Shown: positions 25,765 to 34,087 of the stretch, in pieces
How positions within the stretch are numbered: the stretch's first letter is position 1
How the letters are laid out: the number at the start of each line of letters is the position of its first letter
Assembly: GCA_031552195.1 (NCBI GenBank)
Contig: JAVBMT010000001.1
Coordinates: forward strand, 10,104 to 74,103
Source: JAVBMP01 sp031552195
Lineage (GTDB): Bacteria; Desulfobacterota; Desulfovibrionia; Desulfovibrionales; Desulfovibrionaceae
Direction: 5' to 3'
DNA: 64,000 bases
The notes under the pieces: generated by a model
The model's input: only the letters and a program-made list of their open reading frames with translations
Told to the model about the DNA's origin: nothing
The model's database searches: none
Position numbers and translations under genes: made by a program

Positions 25765-26589
25765 CTACTTGCGGCGGGTGACAATGAGCTTGGAAGAGGC
25801 TTTCTTCCTGTCACGGGTTTTGTAACCCTTGGTGGGCATACCCCACGGAGAAACCGGGTGGCGGCCGCCGGAGCTGCGGCCTTCGCCGCCGCCCAACGGG
25901 TGGTCAACCGGGTTCATGGCAACGCCTCTGACTTTGGGCCTGCGGCCAAGCCAGCGGTTACGGCCGGCTTTGCCCAAGGCGATGTTTTCATGCTGAATGT
26001 TGCCGACCTGGCCTATGGTAGCCATGCCGGTGGCCAGCACTTTGCGCACTTCGCCTGAAGGCATGCGCAGAAGGGCGTGTTTGCCTTCTTTGGCCACAAG
26101 CTGGGCGTAACTTCCGGCCGCGCGGCAGAACTGGCCGCCTTTGCCGGGGTAGAGCTCAATGTTGTGGAGCAGCGTGCCCACGGGAATGCGGGAAAGATTC
26201 ATGGCGTTGCCGGGCTTGATGTCCGCGCCTTCGCCGGAAAGAATCTGATCGCCCACATTCAGGCCGACCGGAGCTATTATGTAGCGTTTTTCGCCGTCGG
26301 CGTAGTGCAGAAGAGCGATACGGGCCGTACGGTTCGGGTCGTATTCAATGGTGGCGACGCTGGCCGGAATGCCGGTCTTGTCGCGCTTGAAGTCAATGGT
26401 GCGGTAAAGGCGCTTGTGGCCCCCGCCGCGACGGCGGCTGGTAATGCGACCGTAATGGTTGCGGCCGGCTTTCTTGTTCAACCCTTCCGTCAGCGATTTT
26501 TCCGGGCCACAGCTGGTCACTTCCTTAAAAGTGGAGACAGACTGGTGGCGAGTTCCCGCCGAGGTGGGTTTAAGCTTGCGTATAGACAT
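25765..26589 (-). CDS. rplB: 50S ribosomal protein L2
   Basis: A 274-residue L2, near the peptidyl transferase centre. GRITSRRRGGGHKRLYRTIDFKR and the C-terminal GVAMNPVDHPLGGGEGRSSGGRHPVSPWG with the conserved His are intact. It lies between rplW and rpsS as usual. Confidence 0.98.
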   Translation of the reverse strand: MSIRKLKPTSAGTRHQSVSTFKEVTSCGPEKSLTEGLNKKAGRNHYGRITSRRRGGGHKRLYRTIDFKRDKTGIPASVATIEYDPNRTARIALLHYADGEKRYIIAPVGLNVGDQILSGEGADIKPGNAMNLSRIPVGTLLHNIELYPGKGGQFCRAAGSYAQLVAKEGKHALLRMPSGEVRKVLATGMATIGQVGNIQHENIALGKAGRNRWLGRRPKVRGVAMNPVDHPLGGGEGRSSGGRHPVSPWGMPTKGYKTRDRKKASSKLIVTRRK

Positions 26590-26592
26590 GGC

Positions 26593-26886
26593 TTATACTC
26601 CCTCGAAGAATTCGATCTTGCTACCCTCGGCCAGGGTAACGTAGGCCTTTTTCCAGCCCGGGGTCTTGCCCACGGCGCGTCCGGCCCGGGTTTTTGCGGA
26701 AGGCTTGCGCACAACGACGTTCACGTCCAAGACTTTGACGGAAGGGAACGCGGTTTCGACCGCACGCTTGATTTCCACCTTGTTGGCCTTGGGGTGCACC
26801 ATGAAGGAAACTTTGTTGTCCGCTTCCTTGATAAAGGTGGCTTTTTCAGTCACCACCGGCTTCAGTATGATTTGCGAATAATCCAT
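26593..26886 (-). CDS. rplW: 50S ribosomal protein L23
   Basis: A 97-residue L23 (IILKPVVTEKATFIKEADNKVSFMVHPKANKVEIKRAVE), the docking site for trigger factor and SRP at the tunnel exit. Stop and rplB start are three bases apart. Confidence 0.97.
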   Translation of the reverse strand: MDYSQIILKPVVTEKATFIKEADNKVSFMVHPKANKVEIKRAVETAFPSVKVLDVNVVVRKPSAKTRAGRAVGKTPGWKKAYVTLAEGSKIEFFEGV

Positions 26887-26898
26887 TGCCGCACCCCT

Positions 26899-27519
26899 TT
26901 AGGCCAGACGCCCGGAAACACCGGCCAGCGCGCTTTCCAGCAGCACCAGCTGAGGGTGGTTCAGAATGTCGTAGACGTTAAGTTCTTCCGGCGTGCAAAC
27001 AGTGATGCCTGGAATATTGCGGGCGGAAAGCTCAAGCTTTTCGTCGCGCGCGGGAATAACCACCAACGCCTTGCCGAGGCCCAGGGTTTTGGCGACCTGA
27101 GCGAAAGCCTTGGTTTTGATTTCCGGCAATTCAATGTCTTTAAGCACCAGAATTTTATTGTCGAAGAGGCGGGCGGAAAGGGCCATTTTCATAGCCAGGC
27201 GACGCACCTTCTTGTTTACCTTGAAAGAATAGTCACGCGGTTGGGGGCCGAAAATAACGGCGCCGCCACGCCAGACGGGGGAGATGTTCGAACCGGACCT
27301 GGCCCGGCCTGTGCCTTTCTGTTTCCACGGTTTCACGCCGCCGCCCTTCATCATGGAGCGGGTGAGGGTGGAGTGGGTGCCGGAGCGCCAGGAAGCACGT
27401 TGCGCGCGAACAACCAGGTTCAGAATCTCCGGCCGCACGGCGACTTCGAACACGTCGGAAGACAGGGTCACTTCGCCCGTTTCTTTTTTGTTCTGATCGT
27501 ATACTTTTACTACAGCCAT
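26899..27519 (-). CDS. rplD: 50S ribosomal protein L4
   Basis: A 206-residue L4 with the tunnel loop RSMMKGGGVKPWKQKGTGRARSGSNISPVWRGG. In E. coli L4 also represses its own operon through the S10 leader; the long leader in this window leaves room for a similar control, but I cannot identify an L4-type site. Confidence 0.98.
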   Translation of the reverse strand: MAVVKVYDQNKKETGEVTLSSDVFEVAVRPEILNLVVRAQRASWRSGTHSTLTRSMMKGGGVKPWKQKGTGRARSGSNISPVWRGGAVIFGPQPRDYSFKVNKKVRRLAMKMALSARLFDNKILVLKDIELPEIKTKAFAQVAKTLGLGKALVVIPARDEKLELSARNIPGITVCTPEELNVYDILNHPQLVLLESALAGVSGRLA

Positions 27520-27546
27520 TTGTTCATCCTCTTATTAATAGTCGCG

Positions 27547-28176
27547 CTACTGCTTGCGCACCATGACCAGACCGTTCTTGGGGCCAGGTATGGCGCCTTT
27601 GATCAGGATCACGTTTTCTTCAGGACGCACGGCAATCACCTTGAGGTTGGTGGTGGTTACACGCTTGGCGCCCATACGCCCCGCCATTTTCTTGTTTTTC
27701 CAGATTTTGCCCGGCTCGGTGTTGTTACCGATGGAACCGCCGCTGCGGTGCACTTTTTCCGCACCGTGCGAAGCGCAGGCGCCGGCGAAATTCCAGCGCT
27801 TCATAACGCCGGCCGTGCCTTTGCCTATGCTTTTTCCGGTCACCTTGACGGTGTCGCCGGGGGCGAACAGCTCAACGGTGAGGTCGTCTCCGACGTTGTA
27901 TTCGGAAGCCTTTTCCAGGCGCAGTTCGCGCAGATTGCGGAAAAGTCCCTTTTCCGCTTTCTTGAAATGGCCAGCCAAAGGCTTCGTGACATGCTTTTCT
28001 TTCGCGTCTCTGTATGCGATTTGCAGGGCGTTGTAACCGTCTTTTTCCAGGTCTTTGACCTGAATGACAGGACAGGGGCCGGCTTGAACCACGGTAACCG
28101 CGATTGAAACGCCCTCGCCGTCAAAGATGCGGGTCATGCCCAGCTTGCGACCAAGTATTCCCAGTTTTTCAGCCAT
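27547..28176 (-). CDS. rplC: 50S ribosomal protein L3
   Basis: A 209-residue L3 starting at the ATG at 28176 (MAEKLGILGRKLGMTRIFDG), with a GA-rich ribosome site; a GTG two codons upstream is the other option. KGTAGVMKRWNFAGACASHGAEKVHRSGGSIG includes the family core near the peptidyl transferase centre. Confidence 0.97.
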   Translation of the reverse strand: MAEKLGILGRKLGMTRIFDGEGVSIAVTVVQAGPCPVIQVKDLEKDGYNALQIAYRDAKEKHVTKPLAGHFKKAEKGLFRNLRELRLEKASEYNVGDDLTVELFAPGDTVKVTGKSIGKGTAGVMKRWNFAGACASHGAEKVHRSGGSIGNNTEPGKIWKNKKMAGRMGAKRVTTTNLKVIAVRPEENVILIKGAIPGPKNGLVMVRKQ

Positions 28177-28187
28177 GACCACCCTCT

Positions 28188-28505
28188 CTACAGTTTGATT
28201 TCCACGTCCACGCCGGCGGGCAGTGAAAGCTTGCCAAGGGCGTCTACGGTCTGCTGTGTGGGCTCAAGAATATCCATGAGCCGTTTATGAATACGCATTT
28301 CGAATTGTTCGCGCGATTTTTTGTCAACGTGCACGCTGCGGTTGACCGTGTATCTGTGCACGTTGGTGGGCAGGGGAATGGGCCCGGCCACGCCTGCGCC
28401 GGTGTTGCGCGCTGTGTCCACGATTTCCGCCACGGCCTTGTCAAGGATGCGGTAATCGTAGGCTTTCAGCTTGATGCGAATGCGATCGCTGCTAACTGCT
28501 GTCAT
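28188..28505 (-). CDS. rpsJ: 30S ribosomal protein S10
   Basis: A 105-residue S10 (NusE) from the ATG at 28505: SSDRIRIKLKAYDYRILDKAVAEIVDTARNTGAGVAGPIPLPT. It works in the 30S head and in transcription antitermination with NusB. It is the first gene of this operon; the str genes (rpsL, rpsG, fusA, tuf) that often precede it are not here. Confidence 0.98.
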   Translation of the reverse strand: MTAVSSDRIRIKLKAYDYRILDKAVAEIVDTARNTGAGVAGPIPLPTNVHRYTVNRSVHVDKKSREQFEMRIHKRLMDILEPTQQTVDALGKLSLPAGVDVEIKL

Positions 28506-29031
28506 TGTTGATACTCCATAATCGGAAAAACACTTGCCCCAGGCGCGTAAGGCGAGGGGAGCCTTCATTAAAGCTCGTGTCGTGATTGCATATAGTTGGC
28601 AGGGAATATGAGGACGCCAGGGGGGCGGTCTTATACCTTACAAAACCAGATGCAAAAAGGACACAAACAAGACATAAGTCACGCCAACCCGGCACTGTTC
28701 TGGAGAGGGGAGAAATACCCCCTCAGAAAAACCGGACGGTTTGCAGGCTTGCCGCCAGCAATGCGCCTGAGCCGTGAAGCCGGACGCATCTGCGCCGCCT
28801 TGCGGCGGCACGACATTCAAGGCGTTGTGCAACACCTGCAAATGTCAAACCTGATTGGCGTAGTACAATCAGGCGCGTGGGGCATGCGCCCCGTAAAAAT
28901 GTTCTCAGGCCGTCCGGCAGAGGAACGCTTTGGCGCTCATGCCTGAAAAAGAAAGGAACGTGGGCGTTAACAAGTCTTGAACGCCGTGTTTACGCTGTTG
29001 GCGTATAGCCCTTTCACAACGAGAGATGGCC
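28506..29031 (-). other. Long untranslated leader of the S10 operon
   Basis: About 525 bases lie between the likely promoter and rpsJ with no convincing gene on either strand. The stretch has small inverted repeats, notably CCTGATTG (28850-28857) with its complement at 28866-28873, and a GCCGCC/GGCGGC stem near 28800. Such a long leader suggests transcript-level control of ribosomal protein synthesis. A -10-like TATAAG near 28640 on the minus strand could be a second start nearer the gene. Confidence 0.45.
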
Positions 29032-29060
29032 TTTGTAAACACTGCTTTCAGAAAGGTCAA
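29032..29060 (-). promoter_or_regulatory. Likely housekeeping promoter of the S10 operon
   Basis: On the minus strand TTGACC (29060-29055), a 17-base spacer, and TACAAA (29037-29032). The -35 matches five of six bases and the -10 four of six. An A+T-rich tract sits just upstream, as an UP element would. It is the best sigma-70 match before rpsJ. Confidence 0.55.
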
Positions 29061-29302
29061 GCATTTTTTTGTTTTTTTTGTCAAACATGCGTAACGGCGA
29101 AGGCCTTTCGGCGGCGTGCGGAGGAAAAGACGGCAGCGCGCGTTTTGTACCTTCCGGTACAAACTGGACTTTTATTGCGAAGACGGTTAGGAAATGTAAA
29201 AATCGGCCTTGGAAACTTTTTTCAGGCCTGCTTTCCGCCCCGCGCCTTCTCTCCTCCGCCGGGCTTTATATTGTTTCTTACCTTGTCCACAAGGAGTTTG
29301 TC

Positions 29303-30013
29303 ATGTTCGCCGCTGCCGTAATTGGCCTGAAAAGAACCGGAAAAACCGCTTTGATGGGGCTTTTGGCCTCAGCCCTGGAGGCGCGCGGGCGCTCGGTCGG
29401 GGTAATCAAATTCACGCACCAGACCCTTAACACTCAGCATACCGACACTTTCTGGCTGATGCGTTCCGGCCGCGTGGTGGCCGGAATAGGTCCGGAGGAA
29501 AGCGCCATGTTCTATTCCCCCGCCCAGTCTTTCCGCGAAGTGGCCGCCCTGATGCGCAAAGACGTGGTGCTTATCGAGGGTGGAAAAACGCAATATGCCA
29601 CCCCGCGCATCCTTTGCCTCAAGGAAAGCGGCGAAGAAGAAGCCCTGGCGCCTGAACTGGCCCTGGCCACAGTCGGGGCCGCCCCAAAAAAGCCTTGCGG
29701 GCCGCATTTCTCCGAAGCCACCCCGGAAAGCGCCGCCGCCTTGGCCGACCTCATTCTGGAAAAAGGCTTCATTTTGCCAAGCTTGACGGAAAGCGCCGCC
29801 GGAGACGAAGACTGCCGCCGCGTAACGGCTGATATCCTCGCCGGGCGGCGCGGGCTTGAAAGCCTCGGGCAGGTCTCTCCGGGCCTGAGCGTGAGCCTGG
29901 ACGGGGAAGACATACGCCTTGATCCCTTCGCTGAAGCCAATCTGCGCAAAATACTCGGAGCCCTGGCTCCGGACCGCTCCGGGCGGGAACTGGCCATAAG
30001 GCTTAAGGGATAA
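29303..30013 (+). CDS. mobB: MobB-like P-loop GTPase (molybdopterin guanine dinucleotide synthesis)
   Basis: A 236-residue protein starting at the ATG at 29303, with AAGGAG seven bases ahead; the frame is open further upstream without similarity. The N-terminus AAVIGLKRTGKTALMGLLASALEARGRSVGVIKFTHQ shows a Walker A loop (GLKRTGKT) and the MobB pattern of Lys and His after beta 2, and VVLIEGGKTQYATPRILCL matches the later MobB segment. MobB helps attach GMP to molybdopterin for Mo/W enzymes such as formate dehydrogenases, which are common in sulfate reducers. The C-terminal about 80 residues are unlike classic MobB. Confidence 0.75.
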   Translation: MFAAAVIGLKRTGKTALMGLLASALEARGRSVGVIKFTHQTLNTQHTDTFWLMRSGRVVAGIGPEESAMFYSPAQSFREVAALMRKDVVLIEGGKTQYATPRILCLKESGEEEALAPELALATVGAAPKKPCGPHFSEATPESAAALADLILEKGFILPSLTESAAGDEDCRRVTADILAGRRGLESLGQVSPGLSVSLDGEDIRLDPFAEANLRKILGALAPDRSGRELAIRLKG

Positions 30014-30278
30014 TGGACACTGTGAAAATAATCACTTTATAGACAAGTTTCATTTGAACGGATAATTGTTATAACGAATTTGTTAATTAATTATTGTCCG
30101 CTAAGTTTCAGCCCAGCGCAGGCCTAACCGGGCGGAAATATATGAGGTTATACCGTGTTGGGCGTGGCGGACTGTCGCAACTTCGGCCCGTTCGCCAATT
30201 TTTCATACGCCTCCGCCTTTTTCGGCGAGGACATAACGCCTTTCACTTATGGAAGGCCTGTAAGAGGAGTTATTACTG

Positions 30279-31130
30279 ATGCCAACCAAAATTGTTCAAA
30301 AAACCTCCCTGATTCCGGGGCAAACAACCCGTCTGGTGCTGGATGCCCCGGAAATAGCGCGCACGGCCAAACCGGGAAATTTCGTCATCCTGCGCGTTAA
30401 CGAAACCGGCGAGCGTTTTCCTTTGACGGTTGCGGACACGGATGCGGAAGCCGGCACCATAACCATAGTCTATCTGATTATGGGCAAGAGCACGGCCATG
30501 CTGGACGCCCTTAACGAAGGCGATTACATCGCCGATCTTTGCGGCCCCTTGGGGAAAGCCACCAAAATCGAAAAAATCGGAACCGTCATCTGTGTCGGCG
30601 GCGGCACCGGCATTGCCGCCATGCATCACATAGCCAAAGGGCACCATGAGGCCGGAAATTACGTTGTGGCCATCATCGGCGCGCGCAACAAAGACCTGCT
30701 GCTCTTTTACAATGAGCTTTCCGCCTTCTGCGACGAAGTGCTGGTCTCAACCGACGACGGCAGTTTCGGCCACAAAGGCCTGGTCACGGACCTTCTGGTG
30801 GACAGGCTGGAAAAGGACAAATCAGTCAAAGAGGTCGTCGGCATCGGCCCGGTTCCCATGATGCAGGCCGTGGCCAACGCCACCAAGCCTTTCGGCGTTC
30901 ACACCACCGTCAGCCTGAACTCCATTATGGTGGACGGAATAGGCATGTGCGGAGCCTGCCGCGTTACCGTTGGCGGCGAAGTGAAATTCACCTGCGTCGA
31001 CGGCCCGGAATTTGACGGCCACAAGGTTGACTTTGCGGAACTTCGGCAGAGGCTGGGCGCTTTCAAGCCCCTGGAAAAACTTTCACACGAAGAATACAGG
31101 TGCAAGTGTCATGAGCAGCAATCCAAGTAA
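30279..31130 (+). CDS. nfnA: NfnA: NADH-dependent reduced ferredoxin:NADP+ oxidoreductase, small subunit
   Basis: A 283-residue FAD/NAD(P)-binding reductase with an N-terminal flavin domain (RFPLTVADTDAEAGTITIVYLIMGKSTAML), an NAD(H) domain (VICVGGGTGIAAMHHIAKG) and a C-terminal [2Fe-2S] cysteine set (GMCGACRVTVGGEVKFTCVDGP). With NfnB it forms the electron-bifurcating transhydrogenase that couples NADH and ferredoxin oxidation to NADP+ reduction. AAGAGGAG precedes the start. It overlaps nfnB by 20 bases. The closely related name is sulfide dehydrogenase subunit (SudB). Confidence 0.92.
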   Translation: MPTKIVQKTSLIPGQTTRLVLDAPEIARTAKPGNFVILRVNETGERFPLTVADTDAEAGTITIVYLIMGKSTAMLDALNEGDYIADLCGPLGKATKIEKIGTVICVGGGTGIAAMHHIAKGHHEAGNYVVAIIGARNKDLLLFYNELSAFCDEVLVSTDDGSFGHKGLVTDLLVDRLEKDKSVKEVVGIGPVPMMQAVANATKPFGVHTTVSLNSIMVDGIGMCGACRVTVGGEVKFTCVDGPEFDGHKVDFAELRQRLGAFKPLEKLSHEEYRCKCHEQQSK

Positions 31131-32529
31131 AACCAGAGTTGAAATGCCTTGCCAGCCGCCCAAAGAGCGGGTGTGCAACTTTAACGAGGTCGCTCTCGGC
31201 TACAGCGAGCAAGACGCCATGACCGAGGCCAAGCGCTGTTTGCAGTGCAAAAAGCCGCTTTGCGTCAGCGGTTGCCCGGTTGAAGTTCCCATTAAAGACT
31301 TTATCGGCAAGCTGGCGCAAAACGACGTGCCCGGCGCTTATGCCGTAATAAAGAGCACCAACAGCCTGCCCGCCATCTGCGGCCGGGTTTGCCCGCAGGA
31401 AAACCAGTGTGAAGGCAAATGCATCCTGAACGCCAAGGGCAACCCTGTCGCCATCGGCCGCCTTGAGCGCTATGTGGCCGACACGTTCATGTCAAGCGAG
31501 GCTTGCGAGGTGATTACGGGTGAACCGGCCTGCGCGCTAACCGACCCCTCGCTCAAGGTCGCCTGCATCGGGGCCGGGCCGGCCTCCATAACCGCCGCCG
31601 GCTCTCTGGCCGCGCGCGGCGTGCATGTTACCGTGTTCGAGGCGCTGCACGAACTGGGCGGCGTTCTGGTCTACGGAATTCCGGAATTCCGCCTGCCCAA
31701 ATCAAAGGTCGTGCAAAAGGAAATAGCCGCCCTGAAAGATTTGGGCGTAACCTTCCACACCAACTGGGTTGGCGGGAAGACCTTTAAAATCCAAGATTTG
31801 TTCGATCAGGGCTTCAAAGCCGTGTTTGTCGGCGTTGGAGCCGGACTGCCGAAATTTTTCGGCATAGAGGGCGAAAACGCCCCTGGCGTCATGTCAGCCA
31901 ACGAATATCTGACCCGCGTAAATCTCGGCCGCGCCTATGATTTCCCCAATTACGACACCCCGCTTACGCGCGGCAAGAACGTTACGGTTTACGGCGGCGG
32001 CAACGTGGCCATGGACGCGGCCAGGGCTGCCTTGCGCCTTGGCGCGGAAAGCGTGAGCATCGTCTACCGTCGCGCCAAGGAAGAAATGCCCGCCCGGCAT
32101 GAAGAATTGGAACACGCCGAGGAAGAGGGCGTGATTCTGGAGCTGCTGTCCGCGCCTGTAAAATTCACCCTTGACGAAAACGGCAATTTGGCCGGCGTTG
32201 TCTTGCAGGATATGGAACTCGGCGAGCCGGACGCTTCCGGGCGGCGCAGCCCTGTGCCCATTCCGGGCAAAACCAGGGAACTGAAGACGGACCTGGCCAT
32301 TATCGCCCTGGGAACCCAGGCCAACCGCGTGCTGCTGGAAGAAACGCCCGGCCTTCCGCTTTCCAAGCGCGGTTATATTGAAGTGAACGATGCAGGCGAA
32401 ACCGGCATTCCCAACGTGTTTGCCGGAGGCGACATAGTTACCGGAGCGGCCACGGTCATCAAGGCCATGGGCGCCGGACGGCGGGCCGCCAAAACCATTG
32501 CCGCCCGCCTCGGCCTGAACGCGGACTGA
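31111..32529 (+). CDS. nfnB: NfnB: NADPH-binding, two-cluster large subunit (GltD-like)
   Basis: A 472-residue GltD-like flavoprotein from the ATG at 31111. Two [4Fe-4S]-type Cys groups are near the N-terminus (CLQCKKPLCVSGCPVEVPI and CGRVCPQENQCEGKC). FAD (VACIGAGPASITAAGSLAARG) and NADPH (VTVYGGGNVAMDAARAALRLGAESVSIVYRR) sites follow, then the FAD end motif IPNVFAGGDIVTGAATVIKAMGAGRRAA. Paired with nfnA it is the bifurcation site. Without NfnA it could be mistaken for the glutamate synthase small subunit, but no glutamate synthase gene is close. Confidence 0.93.
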   Translation: MSSNPSKTRVEMPCQPPKERVCNFNEVALGYSEQDAMTEAKRCLQCKKPLCVSGCPVEVPIKDFIGKLAQNDVPGAYAVIKSTNSLPAICGRVCPQENQCEGKCILNAKGNPVAIGRLERYVADTFMSSEACEVITGEPACALTDPSLKVACIGAGPASITAAGSLAARGVHVTVFEALHELGGVLVYGIPEFRLPKSKVVQKEIAALKDLGVTFHTNWVGGKTFKIQDLFDQGFKAVFVGVGAGLPKFFGIEGENAPGVMSANEYLTRVNLGRAYDFPNYDTPLTRGKNVTVYGGGNVAMDAARAALRLGAESVSIVYRRAKEEMPARHEELEHAEEEGVILELLSAPVKFTLDENGNLAGVVLQDMELGEPDASGRRSPVPIPGKTRELKTDLAIIALGTQANRVLLEETPGLPLSKRGYIEVNDAGETGIPNVFAGGDIVTGAATVIKAMGAGRRAAKTIAARLGLNAD

Positions 32530-32539
32530 CCTGACTGAT

Positions 32540-32585
32540 AAAGGCAAAGCTGCGAAACGCCTCGGCGCGAAACAGCTTTGCCTTT
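32540..32585 (+). terminator. Hairpin after nfnB
   Basis: A perfect 13-bp stem (AAAGGCAAAGCTG, 32540-32552, with 32573-32585) with a 20-base loop, ten bases after the nfnB stop. The right arm itself ends in TTT, but no longer T-run follows, so termination strength is uncertain. Confidence 0.5.
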
Positions 32586-32723
32586 GCAAGCCTGGAACAC
32601 CATTATTTTATGAATTTGCGCCCGCCCGCCGCGCACTTTACGGGCGTTTTCCGGGCGCAGGCCGGGCAGGAGTCATCTTGTCCGTTACAGGGTAAAATTT
32701 TTTTGGGCACGGTGTTAACTGAC

Positions 32724-32741
32724 TGGTTAATAATTTAACAA
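32724..32741 (+). promoter_or_regulatory. Rex-type operator over the alcohol dehydrogenase promoter
   Basis: TGGTTAA-TAAT-TTAACAA matches the Rex box TTGTTAA-N4-TTAACAA at 13 of 14 arm positions. It overlaps a possible -10 (TTAATA, 32727-32732) that stands 18 bases after TTGGGC (32703-32708), so bound Rex would block transcription. Rex leaves DNA when NADH rises. The site ends 26 bases before the ATG. Confidence 0.65.
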
Positions 32742-32767
32742 GCTCACCCAAATATGGAGGTTGCGTC

Positions 32768-33829
32768 ATGAAAGGATTCGGTATTATCCATCCTGGAAAA
32801 TCCGTCGGCTGGCTGGAAAAAGACAAACCCAAGGCCGGACTGCTGGACGCCGTTCTGGAACCCATAGCCATCACTCCCTGCAGCTCGGACGTGCACAGCG
32901 CCTTTGAAGTAGGCGACCTTCCCTGGCTCCATAACCGTATTCTCGGCCACGAAGTTGTAGGACGGATCATTGAGGTCGGCGGCAGCGTCAAGGATTTCAA
33001 GGTGGGCGATGTCGTCGTCGTTCCCGCCGCCACGCCGGATTGGCTTTGCCCGGACATTGAAGACGGGCCTGTCGGCCATACCAATAAAATGGGCGGAGCG
33101 GTGCGCCTTTCCAACACCATAGACGGTGGTTTGGCCGAATTCGTTATGGTGCCGCAGGCGGACATGAACCTGGCCCTTTTGCCGGACAACGTATCGCTGG
33201 AAAGCGCCTGTATGTGCACTGACATGGTGCCCACCGGTTTCCGCGGGGCCGATATGGCCAACATTCAATACGGAGATGACGTATGCGTCGTCGGCATCGG
33301 CCCTGTCGGCCTGATGGCCCTTTTAGGGGCGAAGCTGCGCGGGGCCTCCAACATCTTCGCCGTGGGCAGCCGACCGAACTGCGTTGCGCTGGCGAGAGAA
33401 TACGGCGCGAACGAAGTGTTGAACTACAAAGACGGCCCGATTGAGGAGCAGGTGCTTAAACTGACCAAAAACAAGGGCGTTGACCGCGTGATTATCGCCG
33501 GCGGCGGACCCAAAGTGGTTGAGCAGGCCTTCAAGATGACCAAATGGGGCGCGACTATAGCCAACATTGACATGTATACCGACCCTAAAGGCATCAATAT
33601 TCCGCTTCTGGCCGCCGGTTTCGGCATAGGCGACAAAAAGTTCGTTGGCGGGCTTTGCTTCGGCGGGCGCCGCTACACCGAACGCTTTTTGAAAATGGTG
33701 GCCTGCGGGCGCATAGACCCGAGCAAGATGATCACCCACCGGTTCGAGGGACTGGATTCGGCGGAAAAGGCCTTTAATCTTATGCACAACAAACCCGCCG
33801 ACCTGATCAAGCCTTTCATCAGAATGTAA
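32768..33829 (+). CDS. Zinc-dependent (secondary) alcohol dehydrogenase
   Basis: A 353-residue medium-chain dehydrogenase of the Thermoanaerobacter/Clostridium secondary-alcohol group, which interconverts alcohols and ketones or aldehydes with NAD(P)H. Catalytic zinc ligands are C38 (ITPCSSDVH), H61 and E62 (LGHEVVG) and D152 (CTDMVPTGF), an Asp in the usual place for this group. The nucleotide fold has GIGPVGL. No structural zinc Cys4 loop is seen, as expected for the subgroup. GGAGG precedes the ATG. It is monocistronic and has a Rex-type operator. Confidence 0.9.
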   Translation: MKGFGIIHPGKSVGWLEKDKPKAGLLDAVLEPIAITPCSSDVHSAFEVGDLPWLHNRILGHEVVGRIIEVGGSVKDFKVGDVVVVPAATPDWLCPDIEDGPVGHTNKMGGAVRLSNTIDGGLAEFVMVPQADMNLALLPDNVSLESACMCTDMVPTGFRGADMANIQYGDDVCVVGIGPVGLMALLGAKLRGASNIFAVGSRPNCVALAREYGANEVLNYKDGPIEEQVLKLTKNKGVDRVIIAGGGPKVVEQAFKMTKWGATIANIDMYTDPKGINIPLLAAGFGIGDKKFVGGLCFGGRRYTERFLKMVACGRIDPSKMITHRFEGLDSAEKAFNLMHNKPADLIKPFIRM

Positions 33830-33842
33830 GCAAGGCGCGGAA

Positions 33843-33895
33843 ACAGATCCAATGAAGAAGGCCGGGAATTTCCCGGCCTTCTTCATTGGATCTGT
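33843..33895. terminator. 26-bp perfect palindrome, probable bidirectional terminator
   Basis: Arms of 26 bases (33843-33868 and 33870-33895) are exact complements around a single base. It lies 14 bases after the alcohol dehydrogenase stop and just ahead of the 3' end of the opposing tRNA gene. The core GGCCGGGAA-T-TTCCCGGCC gives a very stable stem. A T-run is missing, but TGTAAAATTTC follows. Confidence 0.7.
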
Positions 33896-33903
33896 AAAAT
33901 TTC

Positions 33904-33980
33904 TGGTAGCGAGGGAGGGACTTGAACCCCCGACACTGCGGATATGAACCGCATGCTCTAACCAACTGAGCTACCTCGCC
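33904..33980 (-). tRNA. tRNA-Met (CAU anticodon, elongator type)
   Basis: A 77-base cloverleaf with encoded CCA: acceptor GGCGAGG with CCTCGCT, D stem GCTC/GAGC, anticodon stem TGCGG/CCGCA around loop TTCATAT (anticodon CAT), variable loop GTGTC, T stem GGGGG/CCCTC. The initiator C1:A72 mismatch is missing, so it is an elongator; a CAU tRNA could also be the Ile2 type if the C is modified to lysidine. The first pair is G1:U72. Confidence 0.93.
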
Positions 33981-34087
33981 ATGGGCTACGCGCTGATATT
34001 GACAAAGAGTGTGTTTACCTAAAAGTCAGGCGCTTGGCAAGACGTTTTTTCATGCGTTCCGCTTTTTTTCCCTGCCGGATATGCAGC

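Noticed and set aside
26077..28107. A 676-codon plus-strand open frame opposite rplB, rplW, rplD and rplC
   Set aside because: The opposite strand has several certain ribosomal protein genes; the frame has no known motif and arises from the G+C-rich codon pattern.
28596..28946. A 116-codon plus-strand open frame in the S10 leader
   Set aside because: There is no ribosome site and no similarity that I recognise; the region lies in the untranslated leader of the opposing operon.
30080..30097. TTGTTAA-TTAA-TTATTGT before nfnAB as a second Rex site
   Set aside because: Only the left arm fits; the right arm matches at about three of seven positions, so I do not call it.
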